From assembly GCF_030068605.1 (NCBI RefSeq), contig NZ_JASJOU010000019.1:124001-188000 (forward strand): a DNA stretch of 64,000 nucleotides, in the 5' to 3' direction. Shown in pieces: positions 25,640 to 33,779 of the stretch. The notes beneath the pieces are model-generated. The model was not told the origin of the DNA. It saw only the letters and a program-made list of their open reading frames with translations, and did not search any database. Both the position numbers and the translations under genes were made by a program. This DNA is from Xanthocytophaga agilis. Its GTDB lineage: Bacteria; Bacteroidota; Bacteroidia; Cytophagales; 172606-1. The stretch's first letter is position 1. The number at the start of each line of letters is the position of its first letter.

Positions 25640-26632
25640 GTGAAAGCATTACTAGTGAAGTCTTTACTTCTCTCTACCTCGATTCTTCTTATTACCACCA
25701 CCTGTTATCACAAAGACATATACGATTTCTCTGAGTTATATAATGACAACTACGATAGCACAAAATATGAAAATCTAAATAAGTTTGACAGTGTAATGGG
25801 AACCAATTATAGCCTTCTAGAAGCAAAATATTGCATTAAGTGGATAGAGTTTGATGTAGAATGTATTTATGGGAACGAAGATTTAACAAAGTTAATAAAA
25901 GAGATGCTGGATCTGGGAGGATTTCAGTATCAACTGGTTAAAGAAAAACATGATGACTCTGAAAAGCAATACGTTTCTATATTTCAGATAGCAGGCAAAA
26001 ACTATGAATTCAGAACCTCATCTGAGGGTGACTATATTGATCTAGAGATCATAATCCCTATACTGGAAAAAGTTACCAGAGATAACAATCCTGACTATGA
26101 ATACAATATAAGCAATCTGGATGGAGGACAAGTTGCAAATTTAATTTTTGCAAAATCATCTGACTTACGCCAGGCTGTTGACGAAGGGTTTCCCTGTTCA
26201 CTAGAAAGTGGTTACTGGCAATGGGACAAAGAATGGCAATGGGGCGTGTATTCAGATATTCAACTGAAACAGATCCCAGATTTTGAAGAGTTAAAGACTA
26301 ACTATCATCAAACACTACAGGAGCTTTATAAACAAGGGTTTAATGTCCCTGACCTAACCATTAAAAGGATATATATAGATGACATCTTTAAGGGAAATCA
26401 AATTGATATTATGATTGATGGTGGTCCTCTATCAACCTCATCCAATGACATAGTGGGAAACAAAGTTCGTTGTTTTTGGGATAGCTGGGGTGTTCTGCTT
26501 GCCTATACACTTGTTAAATATTACAATGGTAAGCCAACTTTGTATGACAAAGAAGAGAAAGAGACCACTGTAGTAACTCAGCAGGAATATCAGATGATGG
26601 CAGAAAAAGCATTTGGCAAACGCTTGAAATAG
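25640..26632 (+). CDS. Lipoprotein of unknown function
   Basis: 330 residues from a GTG at 25640; no ATG gives an N-terminal signal, and a second GTG lies five codons in. The first 23 residues (K-A-L-L-V-K-S-L-L-L ... I-T-T-T-C) form a signal peptide with lipobox. The mature part is rich in Tyr, Asp and Glu, with no recognised domain. The segment D-G-G-P-L-S-T-S-S-N-D near residue 270 and a W-Q-W-D-K-E-W-Q-W aromatic cluster near 200 are distinctive. Followed by a strong terminator. Confidence 0.65.
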   Translation: MKALLVKSLLLSTSILLITTTCYHKDIYDFSELYNDNYDSTKYENLNKFDSVMGTNYSLLEAKYCIKWIEFDVECIYGNEDLTKLIKEMLDLGGFQYQLVKEKHDDSEKQYVSIFQIAGKNYEFRTSSEGDYIDLEIIIPILEKVTRDNNPDYEYNISNLDGGQVANLIFAKSSDLRQAVDEGFPCSLESGYWQWDKEWQWGVYSDIQLKQIPDFEELKTNYHQTLQELYKQGFNVPDLTIKRIYIDDIFKGNQIDIMIDGGPLSTSSNDIVGNKVRCFWDSWGVLLAYTLVKYYNGKPTLYDKEEKETTVVTQQEYQMMAEKAFGKRLK

Positions 26633-26670
26633 AAAACAAAAGTTTTTTTTGATCCAAAATGATACTCAAT

Positions 26671-26702
26671 AGAGCCTATGCCTTTTCAAAAGTATAGGCT
26701 CT
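26671..26702. terminator. Bidirectional intrinsic terminator
   Basis: AGAGCCTAT (26671-26679) pairs with ATAGGCTCT (26694-26702), with a further CTTTT/AAAAG pairing in the loop and a plus-strand T-rich tail. It sits between the convergent lipoprotein and SDR genes. Confidence 0.85.
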
Positions 26703-26788
26703 GTTTTATTTTGATTACTTTTCAACTCGCTCTTTCTTCCCTCTTCTTCTGTCTACTCAAGTCCTTTTCGTTCCTGTGTTTTTTGATT

Positions 26789-27526
26789 CTACCAGGGACA
26801 CGTAGCAGGTGCTGGAAAATATTCTTCGCTGAAAAACTTTCCGGTAGGTCCATCCTGACCGATCAACGCGTATTTAGCAATTCGTTGTCCTGCCTCTTGT
26901 GGCGTGCTTGTTCCTTGATAATTGGTAAAATCGGTTTGGGTATATCCGGGACACACTGCATTAACTTTAAATGGTGTATCACGAAGTTCGTAGGCCAGAT
27001 TAATCGTGTACATATTCAGTGCAGACTTAGACGATTGATACATAGCATACCGGGTAGGATAATTGAGATTGTCAATATCGGCAGCGAGAGTCAGTGAAGC
27101 CATGCTGGTGCTCACATTCACAATGCGAGGCTCTGATGACTTTCTCAGCAGATCGATAAACGCCTGTGTTACCCTGATCACCCCAAATAGATTGGTCTCA
27201 TATACAGCTTTGAACTGATCAGCGGGCGACTCAAGAGCCGACTGTGGAAGTACACCCGAAATACCCGCATTGTTAACCAATACATCCAGCACCTGTGTTT
27301 TTTCACCTATCCATCTACGGGCAGCACTGACAGATTCCGGATCGGTAACATCCAGTTGCACAGCTTCAATGTTGTTGATTCCGCTGGCTTTAAGCTTTTC
27401 TACTGCCGACAAGCCATTTTCCAGACTACGGCTCCCTACATACACAAAGAACCCGTTTTGAGCAAGTTGTCTCACAACTTCAAAGCCAATACCTTTGTTG
27501 GCTCCTGTTACTAATGCTGACTTCAT
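26789..27526 (-). CDS. Short-chain dehydrogenase/reductase (carbonyl-reductase-like)
   Basis: 245 residues from the ATG at 27524-27526, which puts the cofactor motif T-G-A-N-K-G-I-G at 7-14 as in classical SDRs; the longer frame upstream adds an unrelated leader. N-N-A-G is at 85-88 and the active-site pair Tyr163/Lys167 lies in Y-Q-S-S-K, with Ser139 or Ser141 in V-S-T-S. The basic/polar residues after the first beta strand (G-S-R-S) suggest NADP(H). Substrate unknown. It lies 73 bases downstream of an AraC regulator in the same direction. Confidence 0.92.
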   Translation of the reverse strand: MKSALVTGANKGIGFEVVRQLAQNGFFVYVGSRSLENGLSAVEKLKASGINNIEAVQLDVTDPESVSAARRWIGEKTQVLDVLVNNAGISGVLPQSALESPADQFKAVYETNLFGVIRVTQAFIDLLRKSSEPRIVNVSTSMASLTLAADIDNLNYPTRYAMYQSSKSALNMYTINLAYELRDTPFKVNAVCPGYTQTDFTNYQGTSTPQEAGQRIAKYALIGQDGPTGKFFSEEYFPAPATCPW

Positions 27527-27599
27527 CTTATAATTTGTTTTTAAAACCTGATGCAGCAAAAGTAGGCAGTACGCAACCAACCGGAATGGACAAATCTTC

Positions 27600-28478
27600 T
27601 TATTGACTGGACAAATCGCGCAGGTCAGCTAAAAAGGCACTCACGCTCTTGCCTGTGCTCTTTTTAAACAACCGCGAAAAGTAATCAGGGTCATTAAAGC
27701 CCAGTTCGTAAGCCAGTTCCTTTACTGAAAGAGACTCATACTGTAACTTTCGTTGCGCCTCCAGCATAAGTCGGTTGGTGATCCACTCCTTTGGTGAAAC
27801 ACCCGAAAACTCCTTCACAACGCCATACAAGCTGCTGGTAGTCATTGCCAGCTTTTCAGCGATGGTATGCACATCGTGTTGCTCGGTCAGGTGGGTTTCT
27901 ACGGCAAGTTTAAAGGCAACATATTTTGATAGTTTAGGATTGGCAACCGTTTCAGGTGCACTCTGCTCAAAATAGGCGCTGTTAAACTCAGTTAACAAAA
28001 CGTTCAGATGTGCCAGAATGATTTCAGAATTTCTGGGCTTACCAGAAGAATGAAGCAACTGAAATAGATTGGCAAAAACACCCTTTACCCGTTGCTGGGC
28101 ATCCGGGTCAAAGGTAATCCGGTTTAGCTGTAACGGATTGACCAGAAATGGATACGAACGTGGAAGCAACGCCAGTGTACTTTCATCAAATCCGAGGTGA
28201 GAATAATGGTTGCTTGTATTGTGTGGTGAATTGATAAAAATCTGGTTGGGCAATCCAAAAACCATCTGACCATCAGACACTGCAATATCCTCGAGGTCTA
28301 CTGTGTAGGTTGCAGAACCCTGATCCATAAACACAAAGTAATAAAACGCAAGCTTGTGTGGTTGAAGCAGCTTTTGCAATACATCTTCCGGCAGGTAAAT
28401 TCTACAGTCTTCATTCACTGTAATCGACAATTTATCGTGGTGCTTGATCCTGTCGAGTAAACCTTTTGTCTCGTGCAT
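27600..28478 (-). CDS. AraC-family transcriptional regulator
   Basis: 292 residues. N-terminal AraC-binding-like domain (about 20-160) and C-terminal double helix-turn-helix (about 195-290) with L-S-V-K-E-L-A-Y-E-L-G-F-N-D-P-D-Y-F-S-R-L-F-K-K-S-T-G separated across the second motif. It precedes and is co-oriented with the SDR gene, so it probably regulates it, as in many regulator/reductase pairs. The sensed molecule is unknown. Confidence 0.9.
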   Translation of the reverse strand: MHETKGLLDRIKHHDKLSITVNEDCRIYLPEDVLQKLLQPHKLAFYYFVFMDQGSATYTVDLEDIAVSDGQMVFGLPNQIFINSPHNTSNHYSHLGFDESTLALLPRSYPFLVNPLQLNRITFDPDAQQRVKGVFANLFQLLHSSGKPRNSEIILAHLNVLLTEFNSAYFEQSAPETVANPKLSKYVAFKLAVETHLTEQHDVHTIAEKLAMTTSSLYGVVKEFSGVSPKEWITNRLMLEAQRKLQYESLSVKELAYELGFNDPDYFSRLFKKSTGKSVSAFLADLRDLSSQ

Positions 28479-28724
28479 ATAGTATCATGTATTCCAGACA
28501 AAGATACAAAAATGAAGCAATTCTAAAGATACCCTCCTAGCAATAACAGCCAGACATTTCAAAGCATAATGTTGAGTGGAATGATTCCTTTTGAACAACT
28601 TTTCAGATAATCAGGAAAGCAATAATACTATCCAGACAGATGCTATAAAGTTCGGTATTTTAGATCTTGCTCAAAACTTTTAGGAAATGTTTCAGAGGGT
28701 ACAAAACAAAAGGGTGCAAACGAC

Positions 28725-29192
28725 CTACTGTCCTAACTCTTGCAAAACTTTATCTGTTAGTTTACTCGCATATTTGTTCATACTTAGGGTTAGTGTAGTA
28801 AATAAGGATTTATAAGACATGTCCTCAAAAATATAGCTTTTCCCATTTTTTAACTGAAAAACAAAAAAGGGAGGGGATGGCATAGGCAATGGGATAAATC
28901 CAGCAAACAAACGATTTGTTATACGGATTTCCTTAAACTCTTCACCTTCAATCAGTATCTTTCGCCGATATAAGCTTTCGACAATAATTTGATTTTTACT
29001 TATTGAAATATTATTGATTCTGGAACAGAACCAATTCATATACAGAAAGATCAGAAAAGTTCCTATAAACAGAAGTGTACTATATTCACTATTCACTAAC
29101 AGAAAAAATATAAAGGAAGGCAAAGCAAGCAAAAAAGTGATAAAGAATATAACTACTTGTCTTATTTTTACGGCTTTAGACAATACCAACAT
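28725..29192 (-). CDS. Membrane-anchored PH-like protein, unknown (five-gene operon, gene 5)
   Basis: 155 residues from the ATG at 29190-29192, 7 bases after the stop of the upstream gene; an in-frame start 11 codons earlier would overlap that gene by 26 bases and is also possible. Two membrane segments (about 12-35 and 38-56) are followed by a strand-rich region (I-S-K-N-Q-I-I-V-E-S-L-Y-R-R-K-I-L-I-E-G) resembling bacterial PH-like domains. A Pro-rich P-L-P-M-P-S-P-P-F-F turn is odd. Function unknown. Last gene of the operon. Confidence 0.65.
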   Translation of the reverse strand: MLVLSKAVKIRQVVIFFITFLLALPSFIFFLLVNSEYSTLLFIGTFLIFLYMNWFCSRINNISISKNQIIVESLYRRKILIEGEEFKEIRITNRLFAGFIPLPMPSPPFFVFQLKNGKSYIFEDMSYKSLFTTLTLSMNKYASKLTDKVLQELGQ

Positions 29193-29199
29193 ACAATAA

Positions 29200-30219
29200 T
29201 TAGTTATCTCTTGTGTGTAAATCATTATGACTCAAGGCACGGACCTGGCTTCTCAGTGTCCGTTGTTCGATACGATCCAGTTCGTTTTGTAATATATCTT
29301 TCATCAGGTATTCAGCCCAGATACCTGCATACCAGTTAAAAGGAGTATTGATATAAAACCGACTCGACAACAACAGACGGGTTCTTCCATCTGATAATGT
29401 TTCCAGTTCATAAACATCTTCCAAAATATCCAGGTGCTTCCCTCCTATCAGAATATGTTCATCCATCACGGTAGGAGGTATTTTGTGTGGGTCTGTTTTA
29501 ATAGCTAAAACCAACTTTCGGGCAGGTTCATACTGAGAAATGGTTTCTTCAAAGTATAAGCCTTTCTCATAATACACCATTCGTTTTCCTTTAACAGCAG
29601 CTGTATCCAGTGTTGTCTTACTATGCCTAGGAAAGCCCATCAGGTTAGACATTGAGCCACCATAAGGCTCTGAAGGGAGAGTCTCATGTGAAGCAATAAT
29701 CTGTTTCCAGACCTCCTTAGAAGTGGCATCCAGGCTAACTTCTCTCCGAATAGTCATTTCTTTGGGAACAAGAGACCTTTCTCCTTCGATAAAGCCCAGC
29801 AAAACCGGAACCATAAAAAGCAGAGATACCTGAAGGGATGTAGGTTTCTCCCAGTCACTCTTTTCTGCATTCTTTTGAGCTTGCTTCTTCTTAATTTCAA
29901 ATGCAATCAGTCCACCAAATCCTGCCATAACAGCAAAAAAAGGAAAAATCATGATCCAGCAGATAGCACCCTCTATATTTAACGAGATGGTAACAACAAG
30001 CAAAATCAGACTAGTAACCCAGGGCATAAAAAAGGCAAAAGTTTTACTAGTGAGTTGTTTGACAGGCATTAGGTAAATGGTTACGAAACCAACAATAGCA
30101 GGAATTAGCGCCAGAAAAACAATGCCCATAATTTGCATAATCTCACTTAAGAAACCAAACAAAATGCGAATGGTTAATCCATATACAGAGGCCAATAAAA
30201 CTGCCAGTCCGGGTTTCAT
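29200..30219 (-). CDS. Multi-pass membrane protein with SRPBCC domain (five-gene operon, gene 4)
   Basis: 339 residues from the ATG at 30217-30219, 22 bases after the metallophosphoesterase stop. The N-terminal 165 residues hold about five membrane helices. Residues about 170-330 look like an SRPBCC/polyketide-cyclase ligand-binding fold (R-R-E-V-S-L-D-A-T-S-K-E-V-W-K-Q-I, later G-R-T-R-L-L-L-S-S-R-F) on one side of the membrane. SRPBCC domains enclose hydrophobic ligands such as lipids, so a lipid-sensing or lipid-handling role is plausible. The exact function is unknown. Confidence 0.75.
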   Translation of the reverse strand: MKPGLAVLLASVYGLTIRILFGFLSEIMQIMGIVFLALIPAIVGFVTIYLMPVKQLTSKTFAFFMPWVTSLILLVVTISLNIEGAICWIMIFPFFAVMAGFGGLIAFEIKKKQAQKNAEKSDWEKPTSLQVSLLFMVPVLLGFIEGERSLVPKEMTIRREVSLDATSKEVWKQIIASHETLPSEPYGGSMSNLMGFPRHSKTTLDTAAVKGKRMVYYEKGLYFEETISQYEPARKLVLAIKTDPHKIPPTVMDEHILIGGKHLDILEDVYELETLSDGRTRLLLSSRFYINTPFNWYAGIWAEYLMKDILQNELDRIEQRTLRSQVRALSHNDLHTRDN

Positions 30220-30241
30220 AGTATTGAAAAAGTAAAAGTAG

Positions 30242-30955
30242 TTAAAGAAGTACTGGATTTCCGATAGTAACCAGAAGAATATCCTTTTTACAATTATAAC
30301 GTATGGGCAAGGTGTCTCCAAGTCCCTTGCTAATCAGATACAAACTATTTTTCCGGCTAGCTTTCAGAAAGTTCCTTCTGTAAAACCATTTCCCCGGATA
30401 CAACCCTTTTTCTGTTTCCCATAATACAACCTGACAACCATGCAGATGTCCTGCAAATACAAGATGATACTTATCTTGTATCTGGTCAGGATCTATCGGA
30501 TGATGTACACACAAGATACGTATAGGGGTGTTTATGCTTACATTACCACTCACCTCATTTGTCACTTGCACTTTAAGACCATTCACCTCAATCTCGTATG
30601 ACTTTCCTTCCAACCATATGATTCCCTGATCCTCTACCATTTTCTGTATGGCATTAATTCCAAAGAAATAATCATGATTTCCTGCAATAGCAAATACATG
30701 GGATCTTTGAGAAAGGAATGCAAGCAGCTTTTGAAAGTGTTTTATTCCACCTTTCGAATCAATATAATCACCTCCCAGTAAAACAACAGAAGGGTTCAAT
30801 CTGTCGATACTAACTTCCAGATTGTCAATCAATGTACTACTATATCGGTTTACGTGCAAATCGGAAAGATACAGCACACTGAACCCTAGTTGATCCGGAA
30901 ATGGATAAGATTCATAACGAACTTCATATTCATTTGTATAGCCGATCTCTAACAT
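30242..30955 (-). CDS. Metallophosphoesterase (five-gene operon, gene 3)
   Basis: 237 residues, calcineurin-like fold. Metal-binding motifs are complete: D-L-H (Asp32, His34), G-G-D (Asp63), G-N-H-D (Asn93, His94), V-H-H-P (His151/His152) and G-H-L-H (His170, His172). Order and spacing fit YkuE/LpxH-like enzymes that hydrolyse lipid or nucleotide phosphoesters. No signal peptide or membrane segment of its own. Its 5' end overlaps the 3' end of the upstream membrane gene by 26 bases. The company of membrane and SRPBCC proteins suggests a membrane-lipid substrate (inference). Confidence 0.9.
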   Translation of the reverse strand: MLEIGYTNEYEVRYESYPFPDQLGFSVLYLSDLHVNRYSSTLIDNLEVSIDRLNPSVVLLGGDYIDSKGGIKHFQKLLAFLSQRSHVFAIAGNHDYFFGINAIQKMVEDQGIIWLEGKSYEIEVNGLKVQVTNEVSGNVSINTPIRILCVHHPIDPDQIQDKYHLVFAGHLHGCQVVLWETEKGLYPGKWFYRRNFLKASRKNSLYLISKGLGDTLPIRYNCKKDILLVTIGNPVLL

Positions 30956-31466
30956 CGTTTTTGTACCAAAGCACTATTGACAAACAGCCAATATACCAGT
31001 TTTGAAAAGGTTTTCTAAGATTAAACAATCCTACCATCATAAAAAAAGCAATCTGCATAACGGTGATTATACATCGGACTATCCCAATACGATACGTAAT
31101 ACAGATGCTGGTTAGAACAGGCTTGGAAACACGATCTATCAGCAATGGAAATAAAAATAATAAGTGTACTTCAACAAAGTAGAAAATAAGAACAGCGAGA
31201 GGAAGTAATCCAATATGAATACGGGAAAGCAGAATACAGGATAAAAGGAAGCTACCCAGACATATACCATATTTGAGTAGCCCATACAACCCATACCGGA
31301 TAGACTGGTCAAAAGGAAAAGTATTCGTAGGGGATAAGTCATTCATCCTGGCATGCATCCATTGGGCACCGTACTGAAATACATGAACCGAAACTCCCTG
31401 ATGTACCTCAACAGGCTCATGATCAAACCATGCTTTACTTTTGTTGATCAATTCAGTGCCGTTCAT
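30930..31466 (-). CDS. Membrane protein of unknown function (five-gene operon, gene 2)
   Basis: 178 residues from the ATG at 31464-31466, which shares one base with the stop of the upstream gene (TAATG coupling); the frame is open 30 codons further upstream, but that would overlap the neighbour deeply. An N-terminal polar region with F-D-H-E-P-V-E-V-H-Q-G-V-S-V-H-V-F-Q-Y is followed by three to four membrane helices. The polar stretch has several His and acidic residues that might bind a metal or substrate. No family recognised. Confidence 0.65.
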   Translation of the reverse strand: MNGTELINKSKAWFDHEPVEVHQGVSVHVFQYGAQWMHARMNDLSPTNTFPFDQSIRYGLYGLLKYGICLGSFLLSCILLSRIHIGLLPLAVLIFYFVEVHLLFLFPLLIDRVSKPVLTSICITYRIGIVRCIITVMQIAFFMMVGLFNLRKPFQNWYIGCLSIVLWYKNDVRDRLYK

Positions 31467-31975
31467 TAGCAAAAAATAAAATGAAACCAGGACAGCCAGG
31501 CAATGCCATTGCCCAACACCAACATCCGGTGATAGATAGTTTCCAGCTTTCCACACCGTTTCCGATGAAACACAAATTCATCATAACAGATTGCCACTAT
31601 GGTATAAATCAATACAACTAAAATAGGAATCAAAAATTGAGTAGGCTTTGCATGCATCATAGCCAGCCACATCAGTACAAACATTGGCAAGCCGCCTAGC
31701 CCGAGTGCAGCAGCCTCAGCATCTCTTTCTTTTTTTGATAATTTCAATTGTAAAGGATTGCGGTGGTATTTCCAGTCCAGAACACCTCCCGCAGTTGCAA
31801 TGACACCAAAAATGCCAATGACCCAAAACTGCCACGGTAAAAACGGAAACGCTCCCTGAATATGCAGTATGCTATCGTTTCTGAACACAATCAGCAGTAA
31901 TGCAAATAATACTGCAGGCATAAACAAAAGCACCAATGACAAATACGGTCTGATTTGCTTCCTATAATTCATCAT
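31466..31975 (-). CDS. Membrane protein of unknown function (five-gene operon, gene 1)
   Basis: 169 residues with about four to five membrane helices. Cytosolic loops are basic (H-R-N-P-L-Q-L-K-L-S-K-K-E-R). A conserved-looking A-A-L-G-L-G-G-L-P motif lies near residue 90, and a helix with Y-D-E-F-V-F-H-R-K-R-C near 136 contains acidic and His residues. No match to a known family by eye. It heads the tight operon; the start could be either of two adjacent ATGs at 31975 or 31972. Confidence 0.65.
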   Translation of the reverse strand: MMNYRKQIRPYLSLVLLFMPAVLFALLLIVFRNDSILHIQGAFPFLPWQFWVIGIFGVIATAGGVLDWKYHRNPLQLKLSKKERDAEAAALGLGGLPMFVLMWLAMMHAKPTQFLIPILVVLIYTIVAICYDEFVFHRKRCGKLETIYHRMLVLGNGIAWLSWFHFIFC

Positions 31976-32187
31976 TCACTTGTATAACACTTGCTAATTT
32001 CTGCCTCTAATATCTGATATTCCAGAGAATTTATGAGACAAAGCTTGGAATAAAATAGGCAATAAGTCTGGAGGGATTAATTTTACAACTAAAACTTTTG
32101 AAAAAACATCTATCTTAAAACACTCATATTGCAATAGAAAACAAATATTATTCTACTCACAAACCACATATGAAAATAAAACAAAAG

Positions 32188-32209
32188 AGCCCGACCTTGC
32201 GGACGGGCT
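32188..32209 (-). terminator. Terminator downstream of the GH29 fucosidase gene
   Basis: AGCCCG (32188-32193) and CGGGCT (32204-32209) form a GC-rich stem with a partial CCG/CGG continuation; read on the minus strand it is followed by a T-rich stretch (CTTTTGTTTTATTTTC). Confidence 0.75.
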
Positions 32210-32239
32210 ATAACTTATAGATACATTTACTTAAAAGAC

Positions 32240-33685
32240 TTATCCTTCTGGCGTAAAGGCAATACCCAGAGCAGCATATGTCTTGTTTTGTTTACGAAAA
32301 GCTTCAGGTAGCCATACCTTTACTTTATTTCCGCTACGCTCCCATTTTACTTTGGCACCACTTGCAAGTAATGTCATAGCAGAACCTTTTTTGGGAGCAT
32401 TGCCAGTCCATTCAATGAAGGCAGGTACTTCTTTGCCTTCTGGTAGTTGAGCCAGAGCATATAATATATTTCCAGTTTTTGCTTTGGTAAAATACACGTC
32501 ACCATCTTTGAACGTATCGGTAGTACGGGTATTGTAAATAGCCTGTCCGTTTTTATCGAGCCACTTTCCGATTTCTGCCAGTCGCTGCACAGCCTCTTCG
32601 GTAAGCGTACCATCGGGCTGAGGACCAACGCCCAACAGAAGACTCCCTCCTTTGGCAACAATCTCAATCAGAGAATGTACTACCTTCGTTGCAGACTTCA
32701 GTTGATCGTTTGGTACATATCCCCAGGCATTACCCAGTGTCATACAGCTCTCCCATGGGTTGTTCAGCTTGTGATCCGGAATGCGCTGCTCAGGTGTCTG
32801 ATAGTTCTCATAAGGGCCATGTACGGTACGGTCTACAATTAGTAAACCAGGTTGCGCCTGACGCGCCATACTGGCAATACGAGGCATATCAATATCCTGA
32901 CTCCATGCTGGAATAGATGCACCCCAGGCACGTACTTCGTCATTTACAGTCTCTAGTGGACGTACCCAACCGCCATCTAACCATAGAATATCCATCTTTC
33001 CATAGTCATGCATCAGTTCACTGATCTGGTTGTAGGTATACTGCTTAAACTGATTCCAGCGCCATGGATGCTTACGGATATCATAGTTGTTGTTCCGGTC
33101 GGCAGTGGCATATTTAGGCCACCAATAGTATTCGGTATGCCAGTCAGGCTTAGAGAAATACGCCCCAATCATGAAATTCTGCTTTCGGAAAGCTTCAAAC
33201 ACATACTTTGCCACATTGGCTTTCGGATTACCAGCAAAAGGACCATTCGTAATTTTAAAGTCACTTTGTTTAGTATCAAACATACTGAATCCGTCGTGGT
33301 GTTTGGTGGTGAATACCACATACTTCATCCCTGCTGATTTAGCTGCCGTAGCCCATTGATCCGGATTAAATTTTACAGGATTAAACTTGGCGCTCTGTCC
33401 CCAGTACCATTTCTTATAGTCATCATAGGAGATAGTGCTATCACGTTCGATCCAGTCCTCCGAACACAGTTCCCAAGATTCAATAATACCTGGAACTGCA
33501 TACAATCCCCAGTGGATAATCATACCAAATTTCTGATCCTGCCATTGATCCAACTTTTGCTTTACCTGAGGATCGTTAGGCCACTCGTACACAGAAGATT
33601 GCTGGTGGATATTACCTTGTGCATTTACCTGAATAGCAGGTACACCCAGCAAGGCCATCCACAGAAATAATCGTAGTTTCTTCAT
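32240..33685 (-). CDS. Alpha-L-fucosidase, GH29 (PUL)
   Basis: 481 residues, signal peptide 1-22 (ending V-N-A-Q). GH29 signatures: F-G-M-I-I-H-W-G-L-Y (53-62), T-T-K-H-H-D-G-F-S-M-F (126-136) and W-L-D-G-G-W with Asp237 the expected nucleophile. It removes terminal L-fucose from glycans in the periplasm or outside the cell. Last gene of a three-gene unit with the serine hydrolase and GH35 enzyme upstream, followed by a terminator. A second, different GH29 gene lies at 57446-58771. Confidence 0.93.
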   Translation of the reverse strand: MKKLRLFLWMALLGVPAIQVNAQGNIHQQSSVYEWPNDPQVKQKLDQWQDQKFGMIIHWGLYAVPGIIESWELCSEDWIERDSTISYDDYKKWYWGQSAKFNPVKFNPDQWATAAKSAGMKYVVFTTKHHDGFSMFDTKQSDFKITNGPFAGNPKANVAKYVFEAFRKQNFMIGAYFSKPDWHTEYYWWPKYATADRNNNYDIRKHPWRWNQFKQYTYNQISELMHDYGKMDILWLDGGWVRPLETVNDEVRAWGASIPAWSQDIDMPRIASMARQAQPGLLIVDRTVHGPYENYQTPEQRIPDHKLNNPWESCMTLGNAWGYVPNDQLKSATKVVHSLIEIVAKGGSLLLGVGPQPDGTLTEEAVQRLAEIGKWLDKNGQAIYNTRTTDTFKDGDVYFTKAKTGNILYALAQLPEGKEVPAFIEWTGNAPKKGSAMTLLASGAKVKWERSGNKVKVWLPEAFRKQNKTYAALGIAFTPEG

Positions 33686-33730
33686 AGAATAAAAGAGTAA
33701 GTAGATTATAGAAGTGTTGGTTAAACAAAA

Positions 33731-33770
33731 AAGCGATTTATACTGGCTTTAAAAGTAGTATAAACCGCTT
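33731..33770. other. Imperfect hairpin between fucosidase and serine hydrolase genes
   Basis: AAGCGATTTATACT (33731-33744) pairs with AGTATAAACCGCTT (33757-33770) apart from one mismatch. It lies inside the presumed operon, so it may be an RNA-processing or stability element rather than a terminator. Confidence 0.5.
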
Positions 33771-33779
33771 CAGAATATA

